From assembly GCF_026248825.1 (NCBI RefSeq), contig NZ_CP110973.1:1116001-1180000 (forward strand): a DNA stretch of 64,000 bases, written 5' to 3'. The DNA comes from Larkinella insperata. GTDB lineage: Bacteria > Bacteroidota > Bacteroidia > Cytophagales > Spirosomataceae. The notes below the pieces were generated by a model, which had not been told where the DNA came from, did no database searches, and was given only the letters and a program-made list of their open reading frames with translations. Below are positions 51,943 through 60,403 of this stretch, piece after piece; position 1 is the stretch's first letter; each line of letters begins with the position of its first letter. The translations under genes and the position numbers were made by a program.

Positions 51943-53256
51943 ATGCACGAGATCTTTAAATCAATTAGTTTATCGTATAAAACCGCCCCGCTGGCCGTTA
52001 GAGAGCTAATTGCATTAAACGAAGATGAGTCCAAGCAGTTTCTGATTAAACTTCGGGAATTTTTCGGTGCCTCGGAAGCGCTGGTACTCTCAACCTGCAA
52101 CCGTACGGAGATTTACTACATTTCCAATCAGAACCTGAACCAGGAGGTTGCCCGCCTGTTGCTGGCTGAAAAAGGAATTACTTCCTCCGACGAATACCTG
52201 CCTTATTTTCATTTTTTTGATACCCAGGCCACGGCAGTTCGCCATCTGTTCGAAGTTTGTACAGGGCTGCACTCTCAGGTCGTGGGCGATATGCAAATCC
52301 CGAACCAGGTCAAACATGCTTACCAGTGGTCGGCCGACCTCGACATGGCGGGGCCGTTTCTGCACCGGCTGATGCACACGATTTTCTTCACCAACAAACG
52401 CGTTGCCCAGGAAACCAGTTTCCGCGATGGAGCCGCTTCGGTGTCGTATGCCGCTGTTGAATTAATTGAAGAACTGGTTGGTAACAACGGCTGCCCCTAC
52501 CTGGCCGAACATGGCTCGGCCGCTCCGTCGATTCTGGTGGTGGGTCTGGGCGAAATTGGTGCAGATATCTGCGAAAACCTGGCCGCCCGCAAACTAAACC
52601 GAATTACCCTCTGCAACCGCACCCGCTCCAAAGCCGATGCGCTGGCGGAGAAACACAGCTTCCGGGTTGCCGACTTTGCGGACCTGACGCAGGAAATTGC
52701 GAAAGCCGATGTGATTATTTCGTCGGTGCTGGTGGAAAGACCGATGATCACCGCCGAGCTGTTGTCGGACTTGAACTCGCTGACGTTTAAATATTTCTTT
52801 GACTTATCCGTTCCCCGGAGCATCGACGTCAACGTTGAACAGGTGCCGGGCGTTCTGCTGTATAACATTGACCAGATTCGGACCCGGGCCGATGAAGCCC
52901 TGAGCCGCCGGCTGGCCTCTATCCCGCAGGTGGAAGCAATCATTGATCAGTCGATTGCCGACTTCAACGATTGGTCGCGGGAGATGACCGTTTCACCGAC
53001 CATCAACAAATTCAAGAATGCGCTGGAGCAGATTCGGAAAGAAGAAATTGCCCGCCACTTGAAACACATGACTGCCGAAGAATCCGAAAAAGTTGAAAAG
53101 ATTACGCGCAGCATCATGCAGAAAATCATGAAATCACCCGTTTTGCAACTCAAAGCGGCCTGCAAACGGGGCGAAGCCGACACGCTAATTGATGTGTTGA
53201 CGGATTTGTTCGACCTGGAAAAACAACCGACCGATGCATCCCAAAGCTTTCACTAA
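51943..53256 (+). CDS. hemA: Glutamyl-tRNA reductase
   Basis: HemA reduces glutamyl-tRNA with NADPH to glutamate-1-semialdehyde, the first committed step of the C5 tetrapyrrole pathway. The 437-residue enzyme has the catalytic C52 in LVLSTCNRTEIYY, SQVVGDMQIPNQVK, and the NADPH-binding VVGLGEIGADICENL. The C-terminal helical dimerisation domain (about 330-425) is present. hemL and the later pathway genes are not in the window. Confidence 0.96.
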   Translation: MHEIFKSISLSYKTAPLAVRELIALNEDESKQFLIKLREFFGASEALVLSTCNRTEIYYISNQNLNQEVARLLLAEKGITSSDEYLPYFHFFDTQATAVRHLFEVCTGLHSQVVGDMQIPNQVKHAYQWSADLDMAGPFLHRLMHTIFFTNKRVAQETSFRDGAASVSYAAVELIEELVGNNGCPYLAEHGSAAPSILVVGLGEIGADICENLAARKLNRITLCNRTRSKADALAEKHSFRVADFADLTQEIAKADVIISSVLVERPMITAELLSDLNSLTFKYFFDLSVPRSIDVNVEQVPGVLLYNIDQIRTRADEALSRRLASIPQVEAIIDQSIADFNDWSREMTVSPTINKFKNALEQIRKEEIARHLKHMTAEESEKVEKITRSIMQKIMKSPVLQLKAACKRGEADTLIDVLTDLFDLEKQPTDASQSFH

Positions 53257-53337
53257 CCTATGATGAATTAGTTGACCGAGATCCCAGACTAAGCAATTGG
53301 TTTGGGATTTTTCGTTTATAGTCTATCTGCTCTATTT

Positions 53338-53955
53338 ATGACCCGTTTTATCAACTCTTTACTCCGTTTTTTTCTCATTATTCTGCTGCTAGTCGGCCTG
53401 ATCGTGTCGTGGGAACAATTGCGCGGCTGGTCGGTGTTCAGCGGCTTGACCAAAAAAGAATCATCGGTTCAAACGGTTGTTTTGCAGGAAGTAACCGAGT
53501 TGGGCAAACTGGAACTGGTTAAATACCGCTTCAAAGATATCATTGAACATCAGTTGGTCCGGGAGTGGCTGCCCAACCCGAAAGCCGTCCTGATTGTGGA
53601 AGGTGAAGCCGTTGGCTGCCTGGACCTGACCAAGATTACCGCCGAAGACGTTACCGCCCAGGGCGATAGTCTGATCGTTCACCTGCCCGACGCCGAACTG
53701 TGCTCCTACAAAATCGACCATCGGCACTCGCGGGTTTTCAACACAGAATACGCTTTTTTTGAAGAAGCCCAGCTGGTCAGTGAAGCTTACCGCCGGGCCG
53801 AAACCCAAATCCGGCGAGCAGCCCTCAATAGCGGCATTCTGGAACAAACCCGTCAGAACGCCGACAAAATTCTGAAGCCCATGCTGGAGCGAATTTCCGG
53901 CAAAAAAGTTTTTCTGACCACCCGCATGAAAGCTACCTTGCAACCACTCCGCTAG
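53338..53955 (+). CDS. DUF4230 domain protein
   Basis: A 205-residue protein with one N-terminal membrane anchor (about 5-28) and a DUF4230 domain (about 45-200). The stretch KAVLIVEGEAVGCLDLTKIT and the C-terminal LKPMLERISGKKVFLTT are typical. The function of the family is unknown. An upstream TTG at 53302 is in frame, but the ATG at 53338 is more likely. It follows hemA by 81 bp and converges with eutC, overlapping it by 4 bp. Confidence 0.85.
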   Translation: MTRFINSLLRFFLIILLLVGLIVSWEQLRGWSVFSGLTKKESSVQTVVLQEVTELGKLELVKYRFKDIIEHQLVREWLPNPKAVLIVEGEAVGCLDLTKITAEDVTAQGDSLIVHLPDAELCSYKIDHRHSRVFNTEYAFFEEAQLVSEAYRRAETQIRRAALNSGILEQTRQNADKILKPMLERISGKKVFLTTRMKATLQPLR

Positions 53956-54707
53956 TGCGTCAGCAGGTTGTCGTCAAATTCATCTTTCAACTGCACCCCC
54001 GACAGTTTGCGGGTTTTCATTTCCGTCAGCAAATACACCAGCTTTTGCACGGCCGCTTCATACGGCAATCCTTCGGGCCGGATGTTGGAGATGCAGTTGC
54101 GGGCTTCGTCGGTCAGGCCCGGCTCCGGGCGGAAGGTAAGGTAAGCTCCCATACTGTCGGGCGAGGTTAGGCCGGGCCGCTCTCCGATCAGCACAACCAC
54201 GGTTTCGGCTTGCAAGGCGTGCGCAATTTCGTCCCCGATGGCAACGCGCCCCTGTTCCACCACACACAACGGCGCCAGCGACCAGCCCAATTTCCGGACT
54301 TCCTCCACCAGGCGGGTCACCACCGGCAGGGCATGACGGTTGATTGCCGTTGCCGACAGTCCATCCGCAATGACCAGACAAAGGGCAAAACCGCTTGATG
54401 CCGACAGCGTCGCCCGGCTTTGCTCATCCAGTCGGCGGCCCAGATCGGGCCGTTGCAGGTATTGCTGGCGATCGGCGGCCCGGCTGTGAAGTTGCCGCAA
54501 CGGCTCATGGATGGCTTTCAGTTGCCGCACCAGTTCTTCCGGTTCCAATTCTGAATAGACCGCATCGCGGGCGCGCGCGTGGTCGAGCTGAAAATCCAGC
54601 AGGGCGCGGGTCGGCAGGCTGTGCCCGGTGCGCCCCCGGGCAATGCGGGCAGACGTGTGGCTTTGCAGGAAAGCCCACGGATCGGGCTGTTCGGGAAGGG
54701 GGTTCAT
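53952..54707 (-). CDS. eutC: Ethanolamine ammonia-lyase small subunit
   Basis: EutC is the small subunit of coenzyme-B12-dependent ethanolamine ammonia-lyase, which converts ethanolamine to acetaldehyde and ammonia. The 251-residue protein contains FQLDHARARDAV, FALCLVIADGLSATAINRHA, VVLIGERPGLTSPDSMGAYL and RNCISNIRPEG, all conserved in EutC. Its ATG overlaps the eutB stop as ATGA, implying coupled translation. There are no microcompartment shell genes, and no eutA, eutD or aldehyde dehydrogenase in the window. Confidence 0.95.
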   Translation of the reverse strand: MNPLPEQPDPWAFLQSHTSARIARGRTGHSLPTRALLDFQLDHARARDAVYSELEPEELVRQLKAIHEPLRQLHSRAADRQQYLQRPDLGRRLDEQSRATLSASSGFALCLVIADGLSATAINRHALPVVTRLVEEVRKLGWSLAPLCVVEQGRVAIGDEIAHALQAETVVVLIGERPGLTSPDSMGAYLTFRPEPGLTDEARNCISNIRPEGLPYEAAVQKLVYLLTEMKTRKLSGVQLKDEFDDNLLTH

Positions 54708-56083
54708 AGGCCGGCGGCTTGCAGTAAACGGTGCGTATTTTTGGCCGGCAGCAGCCGACCATCGGTACTGATTAAATCCATGCGCAGCAGCCAGTCTTCA
54801 AATTCCGGTGCGGGCCGCAGATGGCACAAGTCCCGTACGTACAGTGCATCGTGAAACGAGGTGCTCTGGTAATGCAGCATGACATCATCAGCGCCGGGAA
54901 TGCCCATGATAAAGTTAACGCCCGCCGTACCGAGCAGCGTCAGCAGCGTGTCCATATCGTCCTGATCGGCTTCCGCGTGGTTTGTGTAGCAAATATCAAC
55001 GCCCATTGGCAGGCCCAGCAGTTTGCCGCAGCAATGGTCTTCCAGCCCGGCCCGGATAATTTGTTTGCCGTTGTACAAATACTCCGGACCAATAAATCCA
55101 ACCACGGTATTGACCAGCAGCGGCTCAAAAAGCCGGGCCACGGCGTAAGCCCGCACCTCACAGGTCTGCTGATCAACACCGTGGTGCGCGTTGGCCGACA
55201 GAGCACTCCCCTGCCCCGTTTCGAAATACATTACATTCTGGCCCACCGTCCCCCGCTTCAGCGACCGACCCGCATCCAGCCCTTCGCCCAACAGAGCCAG
55301 ATTAAGGCCAAACGACGCATTGACGGCTTCGGTCCCGCCGATGGATTGAAACACCAGATCGACCGGGGCACCTTGTTCAATGGCCTGGAGCGAGGTGGTA
55401 ATGTGGCTCAAAACGCAGGTTTGCGTGGGAATTTCGAAGCGCTGACGAATCTGATCCATCATATCGACCAGCCGCATCACCGTCCGAACATGATCGGTAG
55501 CCGGGTTGATCCCAATGACTGCGTCGCCACTGCCGTAAAATAGCCCATCAACGATACTGGCCGCCACACCCCGAAAATCGTCGGTGGGGTGGTTGGGTTG
55601 CAACCGGGTTGAAAACCGTCCTTTCAGGCCGATGGTGTTCCGGAATCGGGTCACTACTTCGCACTTGGCGGCAACCGTAATCAAATCCTGATTCCGCATT
55701 AGCTTGCTTACGGCCGCCACCATTTCGGGCGTCAGACCCGCCTGCAGGCTCGTCAGCGTTTGGGTACTAACCTCGTCCGACAGCAAGTAGTTTCGCAAGT
55801 CCCCGACCGTCAGGTGTCGAATGGGCGCAAAGGCTTCGGCATCGTGCCTGTCCAGGATCAACCGGGTAATTTCGTCGGTTTCGTACGGGATGACGGCTTC
55901 GGTCAGGAAAGTCGTCAGCGGCAGGTCGGCCAGCGTCATCTGAGCCGCCACCCGTTCCTCGGCGGTTCGGGCCGCTATCCCCGCCAGTTGGTCGCCCGAG
56001 CGCAGGGGCGTAGCTTTCGCCAGCAGGGTTTTCAGGTTGTCGAAGCGGTAGGTTACGTTACGAACAGAACAGCGGTACGCCAT
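54704..56083 (-). CDS. eutB: Ethanolamine ammonia-lyase large subunit
   Basis: EutB is the catalytic TIM-barrel subunit that binds the substrate and adenosylcobalamin. The 459-residue protein begins with VTYRFDNLKTLLAKATPLRS and contains GDAVIGINPATD, LVFQSIGGTEAVNASFG, FETGQGSALSANAHHGVDQQ and GVDICYTNHAEADQDDMD, conserved around the substrate and cobalamin sites. The ATG at 56083 is chosen because the longer frame to 56179 adds an unrelated extension. It is transcribed away from the phosphonatase-like gene; the 184-bp gap between them must contain both promoters. Confidence 0.96.
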   Translation of the reverse strand: MAYRCSVRNVTYRFDNLKTLLAKATPLRSGDQLAGIAARTAEERVAAQMTLADLPLTTFLTEAVIPYETDEITRLILDRHDAEAFAPIRHLTVGDLRNYLLSDEVSTQTLTSLQAGLTPEMVAAVSKLMRNQDLITVAAKCEVVTRFRNTIGLKGRFSTRLQPNHPTDDFRGVAASIVDGLFYGSGDAVIGINPATDHVRTVMRLVDMMDQIRQRFEIPTQTCVLSHITTSLQAIEQGAPVDLVFQSIGGTEAVNASFGLNLALLGEGLDAGRSLKRGTVGQNVMYFETGQGSALSANAHHGVDQQTCEVRAYAVARLFEPLLVNTVVGFIGPEYLYNGKQIIRAGLEDHCCGKLLGLPMGVDICYTNHAEADQDDMDTLLTLLGTAGVNFIMGIPGADDVMLHYQSTSFHDALYVRDLCHLRPAPEFEDWLLRMDLISTDGRLLPAKNTHRLLQAAGL

Positions 56084-56229
56084 AGTGGTAACAAATGCGT
56101 AAAGAATTGTAGAAAACAGGGACATCAACATCCCGTAGCACGGAAAATGGAATCTACAAAGAAGCGCGGATAAGCCCAAGGATTACAGGAATTTAATACA
56201 CCAGTAACAGTTTATAAACCGGGCTTTTG

Positions 56230-56237
56230 TAAGTTTG
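56230..56237 (+). promoter_or_regulatory. -7 box of the phosphonatase-like operon
   Basis: TAAGTTTG is an exact TAnnTTTG match, 30 bases before the ATG at 56268. No clear -33 element is at the standard spacing. Confidence 0.45.
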
Positions 56238-56267
56238 GCGTTTGATCATCTCTCCCGTTTCTAACCC

Positions 56268-57029
56268 ATGAACTCTTTTCAACTGGTAGTATTCGATATG
56301 GCTGGCACGACGGTCCAGGACCAGCACGAAGTAGAACGCTGCTTCGCCCAGGCCGCTTCACAAACCCATCTGATCGTCAGCGACGAGCGGATTCTGGCCA
56401 TGCAGGGGTTGTCCAAACGTTTTGTATTCGAGACGCTCTGGAGCAAACAACTGGGTACCGCCACGCCGGAAGAACTGAAAGCGAAGGTGGATCATTCCTA
56501 CCAGCTTTTTACCGAGATCCTGGAAAACCACTACCGTACCCAGCCCGTTCTGCCGACCGCCGGTTGTCTGGAGACGTTTGTGTTTCTGCGTAGCAACGGC
56601 GTCAAAATCGCTCTGACAACCGGTTTTTACCGGAAGGTTACTGATATTATTCTGAGAAAGCTGGGCTGGCTCGAAGGTTTGGACGAAAACTACATGGGCA
56701 ACGGGCAAACCCTCATTCAGGCGTCCATTGCCAGCGATGAGGTGGAGCAGGGCCGTCCGCAGCCGTTCATGATTCAGAAGGCAATGCGGTTACTAGGCGT
56801 TACTGATCCGAAACGGGTAGCCAACATTGGCGATACACCCTCCGACCTGCTGTCGGGCCAGGCCGCCGGGGTCGGCCTGAACCTGGGTGTGGTGAACGGT
56901 ACGCACAGCCGCAGCCAACTGGAGCCGTACCCGCACGACCGTCTGCTTCCATCGCTCGCGGAACTACCAGCTACCCTTTCCCTGTCGTCGGCGCAGGCGT
57001 TGACCAACCCTTCCAACCCATCCCTATAA
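56268..57029 (+). CDS. Phosphonatase-like HAD hydrolase
   Basis: A 253-residue HAD-superfamily enzyme of the phosphonatase-like clade (TIGR03351 type). The nucleophile motif is DMAGTT (D10), not the usual DxDxT. A cap-domain Lys (K50 in MQGLSKRF) sits where phosphonoacetaldehyde hydrolase forms its Schiff base, and R163 in GRPQP replaces the usual HAD lysine; GDTPSDLLSGQAAG is motif IV. These features imply cleavage of a C-P bond in a 2-oxoethylphosphonate such as phosphonoacetaldehyde or its hydroxy form. The FAD oxidoreductase gene follows at 12 bp. There is no PhnW transaminase here, as is usual for this clade. Confidence 0.88.
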   Translation: MNSFQLVVFDMAGTTVQDQHEVERCFAQAASQTHLIVSDERILAMQGLSKRFVFETLWSKQLGTATPEELKAKVDHSYQLFTEILENHYRTQPVLPTAGCLETFVFLRSNGVKIALTTGFYRKVTDIILRKLGWLEGLDENYMGNGQTLIQASIASDEVEQGRPQPFMIQKAMRLLGVTDPKRVANIGDTPSDLLSGQAAGVGLNLGVVNGTHSRSQLEPYPHDRLLPSLAELPATLSLSSAQALTNPSNPSL

Positions 57030-57041
57030 CCGTTTTTTCTC

Positions 57042-58184
57042 TTGGCTTCTTTCGATTTTATTTTCGTTGGTTCGGGCATTCTGGGTACGTTTCACGCCTT
57101 GCACGCGGCCCGTGCCGGTCAGAAAGTCCTGATTCTGGAAAAAGACAACCGGCCCGTCAGCGCTACGGTCCGCAATTTTGGTCAGGTGGTACCGTCCGGA
57201 CTGAGCGGCCGCTGGTACCATTACGGTCGGCGCAGCCTGGAGCTGTACCGGGAAATTCAGAAGGAGCACGACATTACCGTTCGGCAAAACGGCTCGGTTT
57301 ATGTGGCCTCCGACGCCGACGAATGGACGCTGGCCAACGAACTCTACGACCAACGACGGGCCGACGGTTACCCGTGTGAACTTTGGTCGAAGGCCCGGAC
57401 GCTGGACAGCTACCCGGTTTTGCGGTCGGATTACGTGCAGGGAGCCCTGGTTTTTCCGGAGGAAATCAGCGTAGAACCCGATCAGATGATCCACCGGCTC
57501 ATCGGTTACCTAACCACGAAATACCCGAATGTAACTTACCGGAACAACGCTGCGGTGGTCGGCTGTGAGTCGACGGCAGCGGGCGCGCGGGTCCAGTTGG
57601 CGAACGGCGAACGATTTGAAGCGGGCAAGGTATTCCTCTGCAACGGCAGCGAGTTTCGGCTGTTGTTTCCCGACTTGTTTGCCCAGAGCGGACTGGTGGT
57701 GAGCAAACTGCAAATGATGCAAACCGCGCCAATGCCGGAAATTACGCTGCCCGGCAATATTCTGACGGGCCTGACCATCCGGCGGTATGAGTCCTTTACC
57801 GAGTGTCCGTCCTACGCCAATCTGCAAGCGCCGGACCATCTGGCAGAATTGAAAAAGTGGGGCATCCATGTTCTGTTTAAGCAGGCGCTCGACGGCTCGA
57901 TCATCATCGGCGATTCACACGAATACGCTCCGGCCACGCAGACCGACGACCTGGGCTTCGACACGAAAGATTACGTCAACCAGTTAATCCGGCAGGAAGC
58001 CAGCCGGATTGTCAGTTTTCCCGTCGACCGCATCCAGCGCACCTGGGCCGGGTTTTACGCCCAGACCACGCAGGAGATTTTCGAAGCCGATCTGAACAAT
58101 ATCCACATCGTCACCGGCATCGGCGGCAAGGGCATGACCTCCAGCGCCGGGTTTTCGGAGGAAAATATAAAGCGGTTTTTGTAG
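57042..58184 (+). CDS. FAD-dependent oxidoreductase of phosphonate context (TIGR03364 type)
   Basis: A 380-residue DAO-type flavoprotein. FDFIFVGSGILGTFHALHAA (GxGxxG at 10-15) binds FAD, with the conserved C-terminal GIGGKGMTSSAGFSEE. The family is known to occur next to phosphonatase-like hydrolases and to oxidise aminoalkylphosphonates. Related enzymes act on N-methylated 2-aminoethylphosphonate. The start is TTG at 57042, because the Rossmann motif begins at residue 5 and no ATG or GTG lies upstream in a useful position. Here it probably makes the aldehyde used by the preceding hydrolase. Confidence 0.88.
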   Translation: MASFDFIFVGSGILGTFHALHAARAGQKVLILEKDNRPVSATVRNFGQVVPSGLSGRWYHYGRRSLELYREIQKEHDITVRQNGSVYVASDADEWTLANELYDQRRADGYPCELWSKARTLDSYPVLRSDYVQGALVFPEEISVEPDQMIHRLIGYLTTKYPNVTYRNNAAVVGCESTAAGARVQLANGERFEAGKVFLCNGSEFRLLFPDLFAQSGLVVSKLQMMQTAPMPEITLPGNILTGLTIRRYESFTECPSYANLQAPDHLAELKKWGIHVLFKQALDGSIIIGDSHEYAPATQTDDLGFDTKDYVNQLIRQEASRIVSFPVDRIQRTWAGFYAQTTQEIFEADLNNIHIVTGIGGKGMTSSAGFSEENIKRFL

Positions 58185-58238
58185 AGACAAAAGATAAGAA
58201 AGATAAAAGAGTTGTATCGTCGTTCGGTCTTTTGTCTC
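58184..58238. repeat. Inverted repeat after the FAD oxidoreductase gene
   Basis: GAGACAAAAGA (58184-58194) pairs perfectly with TCTTTTGTCTC (58228-58238). The left arm starts on the last base of the gene's stop codon. It is another word-like intergenic element of low complexity, built from AGACAAAAG-like units. Confidence 0.55.
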
Positions 58239-58272
58239 CTGTCTTTCCTCGCTCGTCTACGCTTAAAACTAA

Positions 58273-58309
58273 AAAAAGCAGGAAAGCCAAAGGCCAATTC
58301 CTGCTTTTT
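58273..58309. terminator. Bidirectional terminator
   Basis: AAAAAGCAGGAA (58273-58284) pairs with TTCCTGCTTTTT (58298-58309) around a 13-base loop. It lies between the convergent FAD oxidoreductase and DUF5606 genes. Confidence 0.9.
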
Positions 58310-58331
58310 CAATTACTGAAAAATGGAAAAT

Positions 58332-58817
58332 CTACGCTTTCTCTTCCTGCGTTTCGGCAGTTTGAGAGGACGTTTCGGTTGATTCAGCGTCGGTATCGGG
58401 CGTTTCTTCCGCCTTTGTCTCAAACGCTTCCGGCAGGTTCTTCCGCAGAATATTATACCAGCCGATCATTTTCTTTACATCCGACATATGCACCCGGTCG
58501 CGGTCGTATTCCGGCACGATTTCGGCCATGAAGTCCGCCAGTTCGGCGTTTGAAGCCGCCTTGGGAGTAATCGGCAACTCATCATTGTATTTTTCATAGA
58601 TCACCATGAACACATCCCCCAGGGGCTTCGATTGTTCATCGTCATCCGTGTAAATTGAAATGTCTTTCAATACCGATACACGTGCCGTGGGTCCAATCAT
58701 CGACTTTTCTTTTTTCTCGTCGAGCGATTCCACAATCACACCCGTTCGGCTGGGTTTTACAATCCGGTATAAGCCGCCTTTTCCGGCAATATTCGCAATT
58801 TCTTTCAGCGCTTCCAT
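58332..58817 (-). CDS. DUF5606 domain protein
   Basis: A 161-residue cytoplasmic protein conserved in Bacteroidota. The N-terminal part (1-65) with LKEIANIAGKGGLYRIVKPS and VIVESLDEKKEKSMIG, and the helical segment MSDVKKMIGWYNILRKNLPE (about 109-128), define the family. The C-terminal 30 residues are acidic and disordered. Function is unknown; the order of basic and acidic parts resembles nucleic-acid-associated proteins, which is only an inference. Confidence 0.85.
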   Translation of the reverse strand: MEALKEIANIAGKGGLYRIVKPSRTGVIVESLDEKKEKSMIGPTARVSVLKDISIYTDDDEQSKPLGDVFMVIYEKYNDELPITPKAASNAELADFMAEIVPEYDRDRVHMSDVKKMIGWYNILRKNLPEAFETKAEETPDTDAESTETSSQTAETQEEKA

Positions 58818-58961
58818 GCTGCCTAGTTTAATGGGTAACGGTCAATTTGATTTGGTTATTGCCAATGTTTCTAAAAACTGAAGGGCAAAGATACGGCGAA
58901 TCCCCTGCTAATCGTACTGATCAAACGGTTTTGCCGCGATTTTAAACCCTTTATCTAGCAA

Positions 58962-59582
58962 TTATTTTTTTGCGTCGTCCTGTTCGTGAAACGCCTTGTT
59001 TAACTGATCGATGTACGCCAGAATTTCCTCTCTCCCGCGCCCGCTCACGGCTGAAGAAAGAAACATCGGCGGCAATTCGGCCCATGTTTTCCGCATGGTT
59101 TGTTCGTACCGCTTCACGGCCTGCTGCACGGCATTCGTGTTGCTTTTTTCGGTTTTTGTGAAGATGATGGCAAACGGCAAGCCGAGTTCCCCCATCTTTT
59201 CCATAAACTCCAGGTCGATGCGCTGCGGATCAATGCGGCTATCGACCAGCACAAACGTGCAGATCAGATTCTGACGGTTTTTGAGGTAACTGTCGATCAT
59301 CCGCTCCCATTTTTCCCGCTCACGCTGCGGTGCCCTCGCAAAACCGTAGCCCGGCAAATCGACCAGATACCACTCACTGTTGATCAGGAAATGGTTGATC
59401 AACTGTGTTTTTCCGGGCGTCTGCGAGGTTTTCGCTAACTTATGCCGGACGGTCAGCATGTTGATGAGCGACGACTTTCCGACGTTGGAGCGGCCAATGA
59501 AGGCATACTCCGGCCGGTCCGGCTTGGGGCAGCGGGACGGGTCGGAATTGCTCATGACAAACTCAGCTTGTTTTACTTCCAT
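58962..59582 (-). CDS. engB: Ribosome biogenesis GTPase EngB (YihA/YsxC)
   Basis: EngB is an essential GTPase needed for assembly of the 50S subunit. The 206-residue protein shows G1 GRSNVGKSSLIN, the TSQTPGKTQLINHF switch region, G3 DLPGYGFA and G4 TKTEKS. The length matches the family and the start ATG at 59582 is unambiguous. The gene is monocistronic here. Confidence 0.96.
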   Translation of the reverse strand: MEVKQAEFVMSNSDPSRCPKPDRPEYAFIGRSNVGKSSLINMLTVRHKLAKTSQTPGKTQLINHFLINSEWYLVDLPGYGFARAPQREREKWERMIDSYLKNRQNLICTFVLVDSRIDPQRIDLEFMEKMGELGLPFAIIFTKTEKSNTNAVQQAVKRYEQTMRKTWAELPPMFLSSAVSGRGREEILAYIDQLNKAFHEQDDAKK

Positions 59583-59804
59583 AGTGCTTCAGAAGAACGA
59601 TTTTAAAACCGTTCTCCGGCCGCAAAGTTCGTAAAGAATTGACAAGAGTACTATTGCATCCTGAAATTGGAGCGGGATCGACCCTTTACAAATCCTTTTT
59701 TTTGCTTAAAATTGTAGGGCCTTAAGCGGAAAAATCCGGCTAAAGAAACCAATCAGAACTCATCTGTCGTTATAACCTCATCAGAACGAACCGATCTAAA
59801 AGTT

Positions 59805-60347
59805 ATGAAGAATACAAGTTTGCTCTCCCTGCTGCTGGCGTTTGCGCTGGTATTGAACGCCTGCAACTCCCAAAGTAAGTCAACTGACGAGCAGTCGGCC
59901 GTCACCGAAACTTCGGCGGATAATACGGAGGTCGTCAGCGAAGAAAAGACCGTACCCGACGCCAGCGCCACCACCGCCGGTACCGAGCCGGGTATTCAGT
60001 TCTCGGATGCCGCCTGGAAAGCGCAGTTAGCGAAAGCCAAAGCGGAGAAAAAACTTGTGTTTCTGGACGCCTACACCAGCTGGTGCGGTCCCTGCAAACT
60101 GTTGCAGAAAAACGTTTTTACCCAGAAGGAAGTCGGCGACTTTTTCAATAAGGAATTCATCAACGTGAAAATCGATATGGAGAAAGGCGAAGGACCGGAA
60201 CTGGCGCTGCAATATCCGCTGGAAGGCTACCCGACCCTGCTGTTTATCGATGGCGACGGCAAAGTGGTAAAGAAAGTCCTGGGCTACCAATCGCCAGAAG
60301 AGTTGCTGACCATCGGCAAAGGCGTTAAAGGTCAGGCTGCATTATAA
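59805..60347 (+). CDS. Thioredoxin-fold lipoprotein
   Basis: A 180-residue lipoprotein with lipobox LNAC (C20), a Ser/Thr/Asp-rich linker (about 22-62), and a thioredoxin domain (about 65-178). The active site is WCGPC (C94 and C97), and the cis-Pro is in YPTLLFID. It is anchored on the periplasmic side and probably reduces or forms disulfides of envelope proteins or cytochromes. It stands alone between engB and a terminator. Confidence 0.9.
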   Translation: MKNTSLLSLLLAFALVLNACNSQSKSTDEQSAVTETSADNTEVVSEEKTVPDASATTAGTEPGIQFSDAAWKAQLAKAKAEKKLVFLDAYTSWCGPCKLLQKNVFTQKEVGDFFNKEFINVKIDMEKGEGPELALQYPLEGYPTLLFIDGDGKVVKKVLGYQSPEELLTIGKGVKGQAAL

Positions 60348-60368
60348 AAGAAAGCTGCTCTTTTTTGC

Positions 60369-60403
60369 AAAAAGCCGTAAGCGAGATCCGCTTACGGCTT
60401 TTT
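60369..60403. terminator. Bidirectional terminator
   Basis: AAAAAGCCGTAAGCG (60369-60383) pairs perfectly with 60389-60403 around a 5-base loop, with A/T runs at both ends. It lies between the thioredoxin gene and the end of the glycan operon. Confidence 0.93.
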
